5,608 bases of DNA from a bacterium. Its GTDB lineage: Bacteria > SZUA-79 > Acidulodesulfobacterales > Acidulodesulfobacteraceae. This document shows, in pieces, positions 3,959 through 5,608 of this stretch. The number at the start of each line of letters is the position of its first letter. Within the stretch, counting starts at the first letter, position 1. The notes under the pieces were generated by a model. The model saw only the letters and a list, made by a program, of their open reading frames with translations. It had not been told where the DNA came from and made no database searches. The stretch lies in NCBI GenBank assembly GCA_021800805.1, contig JAJYYR010000021.1, positions 4,320-9,927 of the forward strand, given 5' to 3'. The position numbers were made by a program, and so were the translations under genes.

Positions 3959-4869
3959 ATTTTAGCCCCAATTCGTGTAAATTTATATCTTCCCTCATCA
4001 ATATTAGTCTCGAATGTTGGGTGGTCTTTGCTCTCTATTCTTAATCTTCCGTAGTCATTAGTATAAGCTATAAAACCATCCCATACATATTCTATTTTTT
4101 CAAGTGATTCTATGAAAAATGTGTGGTTGCCCCAGACTGCGGTATTATTAGTTGGAAAACTAATTCTTTGCAATTCACGTATCTTCATTGCGAAGTTGTA
4201 AACTTCTTTTGTTACCGTTCTCTCTAATTCTTCTCCATTTCCCCATCTGGTCATTAAGTCATAATAATCTGAAACCAGAGGAGACGAACCTGGAAAGAAT
4301 AAAGTTCGAGCTCGGTCTGGGCTTATATTCATTTTTTGCATATAATAATTTAGAATAAATTGCATTTGATCTGTACTAAGTATATCGTTAAATAAAATCT
4401 TTTTTGCATTCATTACAATGTCTCCTTGAACTCTTATTCTTGAATAATCTACATATTCTCCCTCAAGTTCATAAATGTTGTAATCAAATCCAAGCCAATT
4501 CCTTATTGTTTTTAATATTTTTAATCCCTCGTTTTCTATACTATAGTATTTTGAAAAATCGTAGTTTTGCCCAAGTCCACCAACCTCAATCCAATAACCA
4601 GTTTCATCGTATCCTATCACATAACTTTCCCAGTCTGGATGTGGTATAAAGATATAATCGCCCACACACAAACTCTTTTTTAATGAAACAGTAAGAGAAT
4701 TAGATGGACGCTCCTTCCCGTTTTTCCAATAAGCAATCGACCTTACTATCTTTTTTCTTTCCTCATTAGGAAATTTGTTAGCTATATCGTCTATGTATTT
4801 TAAACCATTTCTTAAAATAAAATCATAAAGTTCATTAACTTTTTTTTCGTATTTAAAAATAAACTCCAA
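3955..4869 (-). CDS. Unrecognised 304-aa protein coupled to the helicase
   Basis: I do not recognise this family. The N-terminal 65 residues are helical and charged (LYDFILRNGLKYIDDIANKF), which could be a helix-turn-helix or interaction domain. The rest is rich in Trp, Tyr and Gly and looks mixed alpha/beta (WESYVIGYDETGYWIEVGG; RIRVQGDIVMNAKK). It has no signal peptide, membrane segment or obvious catalytic motif. The longest frame starts at GTG 4878, but that GTG lies inside AGGTGAT, the same ribosome site that precedes the 42-aa gene. TTG 4869-4867, 4 nt after it, is therefore the likely start. The stop overlaps the helicase start (ATGA), so the two proteins are probably made in fixed ratio and may form a complex. 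A replication-initiation or helicase-loading role is a guess from its position beside the iteron-like array. Confidence 0.88.
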   Translation of the reverse strand: MEFIFKYEKKVNELYDFILRNGLKYIDDIANKFPNEERKKIVRSIAYWKNGKERPSNSLTVSLKKSLCVGDYIFIPHPDWESYVIGYDETGYWIEVGGLGQNYDFSKYYSIENEGLKILKTIRNWLGFDYNIYELEGEYVDYSRIRVQGDIVMNAKKILFNDILSTDQMQFILNYYMQKMNISPDRARTLFFPGSSPLVSDYYDLMTRWGNGEELERTVTKEVYNFAMKIRELQRISFPTNNTAVWGNHTFFIESLEKIEYVWDGFIAYTNDYGRLRIESKDHPTFETNIDEGRYKFTRIGAKI

Positions 4870-4873
4870 AAAT

Positions 4874-4880
4874 ATCACCT
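4874..4880 (-). promoter_or_regulatory. Ribosome binding site AGGTGAT that sets a TTG start
   Basis: AGGTGAT is followed by 4 nt and TTG. At the 42-aa gene the identical AGGTGAT is followed by 3 nt and ATG. The match argues that the GTG within it is not the start codon. Confidence 0.65.
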
Positions 4881-4907
4881 AAAAAAATTGCGTGGATTTA
4901 ATCCACG
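4881..4907 (-). terminator. Hairpin plus T-tract between the 42-aa and 304-aa genes (attenuator-like)
   Basis: CGTGGATT (4891-4898) and AATCCACG (4900-4907) are exact complements. On the minus strand the stem is followed by CAA and seven or more T (4887-4881). The stop codon of the 42-aa gene is in the hairpin, and the next ribosome site follows the T-tract directly. Ribosomes finishing the micro-gene would disrupt the stem, so it could lower or regulate expression of the downstream pair. Confidence 0.65.
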
Positions 4908-5026
4908 TTTCTAACATTTTCTAACATTTTATTCATGTCAATTGGTATTTCTTTAACCAACTTAACATTCTTTTTTGCTGGTGCTATTTCATCTTCGATT
5001 TCATACTCTGGTGTTATAATTTCCAT
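4898..5026 (-). CDS. 42-aa acidic micro-protein, first gene of the helicase operon
   Basis: Starts at ATG 5026-5024 after a strong site AGGTGAT with a 3-nt gap and ends at TAA 4900-4898. The sequence begins MEIITPEYEIEDEIAPAKKN and ends in a short amphipathic stretch (MNKMLENVRNVD). It has acidic N-terminal and basic middle parts, no membrane segment, and no recognised family. The strong ribosome site and the operon-leading position make it a convincing gene despite its size. Its stop codon is embedded in a hairpin followed by T residues, then the 304-aa gene. It could be a regulatory leader peptide or a small partner of the following proteins. Its first four residues, MEII, also begin the 61-aa protein at 2024, probably by chance. 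Confidence 0.8.
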   Translation of the reverse strand: MEIITPEYEIEDEIAPAKKNVKLVKEIPIDMNKMLENVRNVD

Positions 5027-5137
5027 TTTATCACCTATACTATATAACTTTATGACGTATATATCTTACTCTGTTGAATTCTTATGATTAAGCTTATACT
5101 AAATTTAACTCGTCTAAACCAAAAATTTTTTACATAT

Positions 5138-5146
5138 ATTATATCA
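5138..5146 (-). promoter_or_regulatory. Promoter-like box TGATATAAT
   Basis: On the minus strand this matches a bacterial extended -10 (TG, one base, TATAAT). It could equally be a TATA-type box. No good -35 is seen. It would direct transcription of the 42-aa/304-aa/helicase operon with a leader of about 100 nt. A second AT-rich candidate, GATATATACG, lies nearer the gene (about 5056-5065). Confidence 0.4.
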
Positions 5147-5161
5147 CTCATGTCACATGAG
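5147..5161. promoter_or_regulatory. Perfect 15-bp palindrome next to the promoter-like box (operator candidate)
   Basis: CTCATGT (5147-5153) and ACATGAG (5155-5161) are exact complements around one central base. It abuts TGATATAAT on its upstream side, where a dimeric repressor would block or recruit polymerase. It lies between the promoter and the 11-bp repeat array. Confidence 0.5.
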
Positions 5162-5339
5162 GGTCGTTGAGTTGATGAGTATTAACGATTTTCTTCCATT
5201 TTATGATAGCATTTTTGAGCTTTTTCGGTGTTGAGTATTTGCTGAGTATTTGTTGAGTATTTAATAATTGTTGAGCATTATTTGTTGATAAATATGCATA
5301 CATTATAGAGATTTTAAAATCGAAGCAAATACTCAGCAT
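5148..5339 (-). CDS. Doubtful 63-codon frame across the iteron-like repeats
   Basis: An open frame from ATG 5339 to TGA 5148 has a hydrophilic, Gln/Asn/Lys-rich product (NAQQLLNTQQILSKYSTPKK). Its middle is largely the translation of the 11-bp DNA repeats, whose period is not a multiple of three, so the repetition is at DNA level. The only possible ribosome site is a weak AAAGG 11 nt upstream, unlike the GGTGA sites elsewhere. It is probably not a gene, though a short basic product from it cannot be excluded. Confidence 0.2.
   Translation of the reverse strand: MLSICFDFKISIMYAYLSTNNAQQLLNTQQILSKYSTPKKLKNAIIKWKKIVNTHQLNDPHVT
5171..5337. repeat. Array of 11-bp repeats (iteron-like)
   Basis: Three abutting copies: GTTGAGTATTT (5230-5240), GCTGAGTATTT (5241-5251) and GTTGAGTATTT (5252-5262). 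Degenerate copies are GATGAGTATTA (about 5174-5184), GTTGAGCATTA (5270-5280) and GTTGATAAATA (from 5284). An exact inverted copy, AAATACTCAGC, lies at 5327-5337. An 11-bp period is about one helical turn, placing all sites on one face of the DNA. Together with the adjacent A/T-rich stretch this is the usual look of an iteron origin or a cooperative repressor array. Confidence 0.75.
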
Positions 5340-5500
5340 TTATATACTAACCTTTAAAATATCTAATATAAAAATTAAATGATTAAAATTTTATAATTAA
5401 ATTTTATAATAAAATTTTAGCAAGTTATTTTAAAAATAATATTTATAAAAATTCCATTTTTACATAACGTCTAAATTTAAAATTTATAAAAACGATAAGC
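5230..5500. other. Candidate replication origin
   Basis: Tandem 11-bp repeats border a very A/T-rich stretch (5338-5500) made of AAAATTTTATAATT-like runs. There is no gene in it, and a helicase operon reads away from it. Repeats beside a duplex-unwinding region are typical of initiator-dependent plasmid and viral origins. No known Rep gene is in the window; the 304-aa protein is a possible initiator by position only. Confidence 0.45.
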
Positions 5501-5608
5501 AAATATGCCTTAAAGGGTAACAACTTTAAGTCTTGCCCCGTTTTGACGCTTTTAAAAATAAGCCTTAACTACTCACTTATATAATCACGAACTCATTATC
5601 TCGCCACA
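5501..5608. other. Right-edge non-coding segment with an inverted repeat
   Basis: CTTAAAG (5509-5515) and CTTTAAG (5524-5530) form a 7-bp stem with an 8-nt loop. The same arms occur at 1502-1532. GCCTTAA appears twice (from about 5507 and about 5562). TTATATAA (about 5578-5585) is a palindromic TATA-like box. No gene is seen on either strand up to the window end. Confidence 0.4.

Noticed and set aside
4404..4649. 81-codon plus-strand frame
   Set aside because: It is antisense to the 304-aa gene and has no ribosome site.
5230..5262. Protein-level tandem repeat
   Set aside because: The period is 11 bp, not a multiple of three, so repetition is at DNA level.
1..5608. Window ends joining as a circle (CTTATCGTTT at the start, AACGATAAGC at 5491-5500)
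   Set aside because: The match is short, inverted relative to a circular join, and the left copy is in a coding frame; most likely chance.

Overview
The window is AT-rich DNA with a mobile-element character (plasmid, virus or integrated element). All but one of the convincing genes lie on the minus strand. Ribosome binding sites are consistently GGTGA-type (GGTGAT, GGGTGA). The 41-bp repeats carry, on the minus strand, sequences resembling an archaeal BRE plus TATA box. In contrast, an HU/IHF-like protein and hairpin-plus-T-tract terminators look more bacterial. I therefore leave the host domain open: an archaeal or thermophilic-bacterial element are both possible.

Reading the minus strand in its own direction, from the right edge: (1) 5608-5162 holds no convincing gene. 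It has a very A/T-rich stretch (about 5338-5500) next to three tandem 11-bp repeats (5230-5262) with degenerate and inverted copies around them, which looks like a replication origin or a repressor/Rep-binding array. (2) 5161-3955/2201 is a three-gene operon. It starts after a palindrome and a promoter-like box, and contains a 42-aa acidic micro-protein gene, a hairpin with T-tract whose stem contains the micro-gene's stop codon, an unrecognised 304-aa protein starting at TTG, and a 585-aa XPD/DinG-family iron-sulfur helicase that overlaps the preceding gene by ATGA. (3) 2209-2024 is the only plus-strand gene, a 61-aa protein converging on the helicase with a 9-nt overlap. (4) 2023-1340 is a long non-coding block. 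(5) 1330-264 holds an unrecognised 118-aa gene, an overlapping out-of-frame 53-aa reading frame that could be its own displaced C-terminus, and a 155-aa HU/IHF-like DNA-binding protein gene ending in a terminator. (6) A further minus-strand gene (50 codons visible) runs off the left edge.

The most unusual signal is the non-coding block. From 1490 to 2023 (534 nt) I count no TG and only two CA dinucleotides, against about 56 AC+GT in the same stretch and over 20 CG. The depletion stops at the ATG of the 61-aa gene. The same block is packed with perfect inverted repeats, two identical 41-bp direct repeats, and two overlapping, mutually exclusive hairpins. No feature type I know explains this grammar. 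Candidate readings are exclusion of all NTG start codons on both strands, a CpA-directed (RIP-like) C-to-T mutational process, or a binding/structure constraint.

A second signal is a pair of bulged hairpins with GAAA/GATA loops in the leaders of the HU-like gene and of the left-edge gene. They share one architecture and show compensatory base changes, followed by a shared CTAATAAAA...GGTG segment. Together the genes suggest a replication/maintenance module: an iteron-like array, a helicase with an unknown partner, and a DNA-bending protein.
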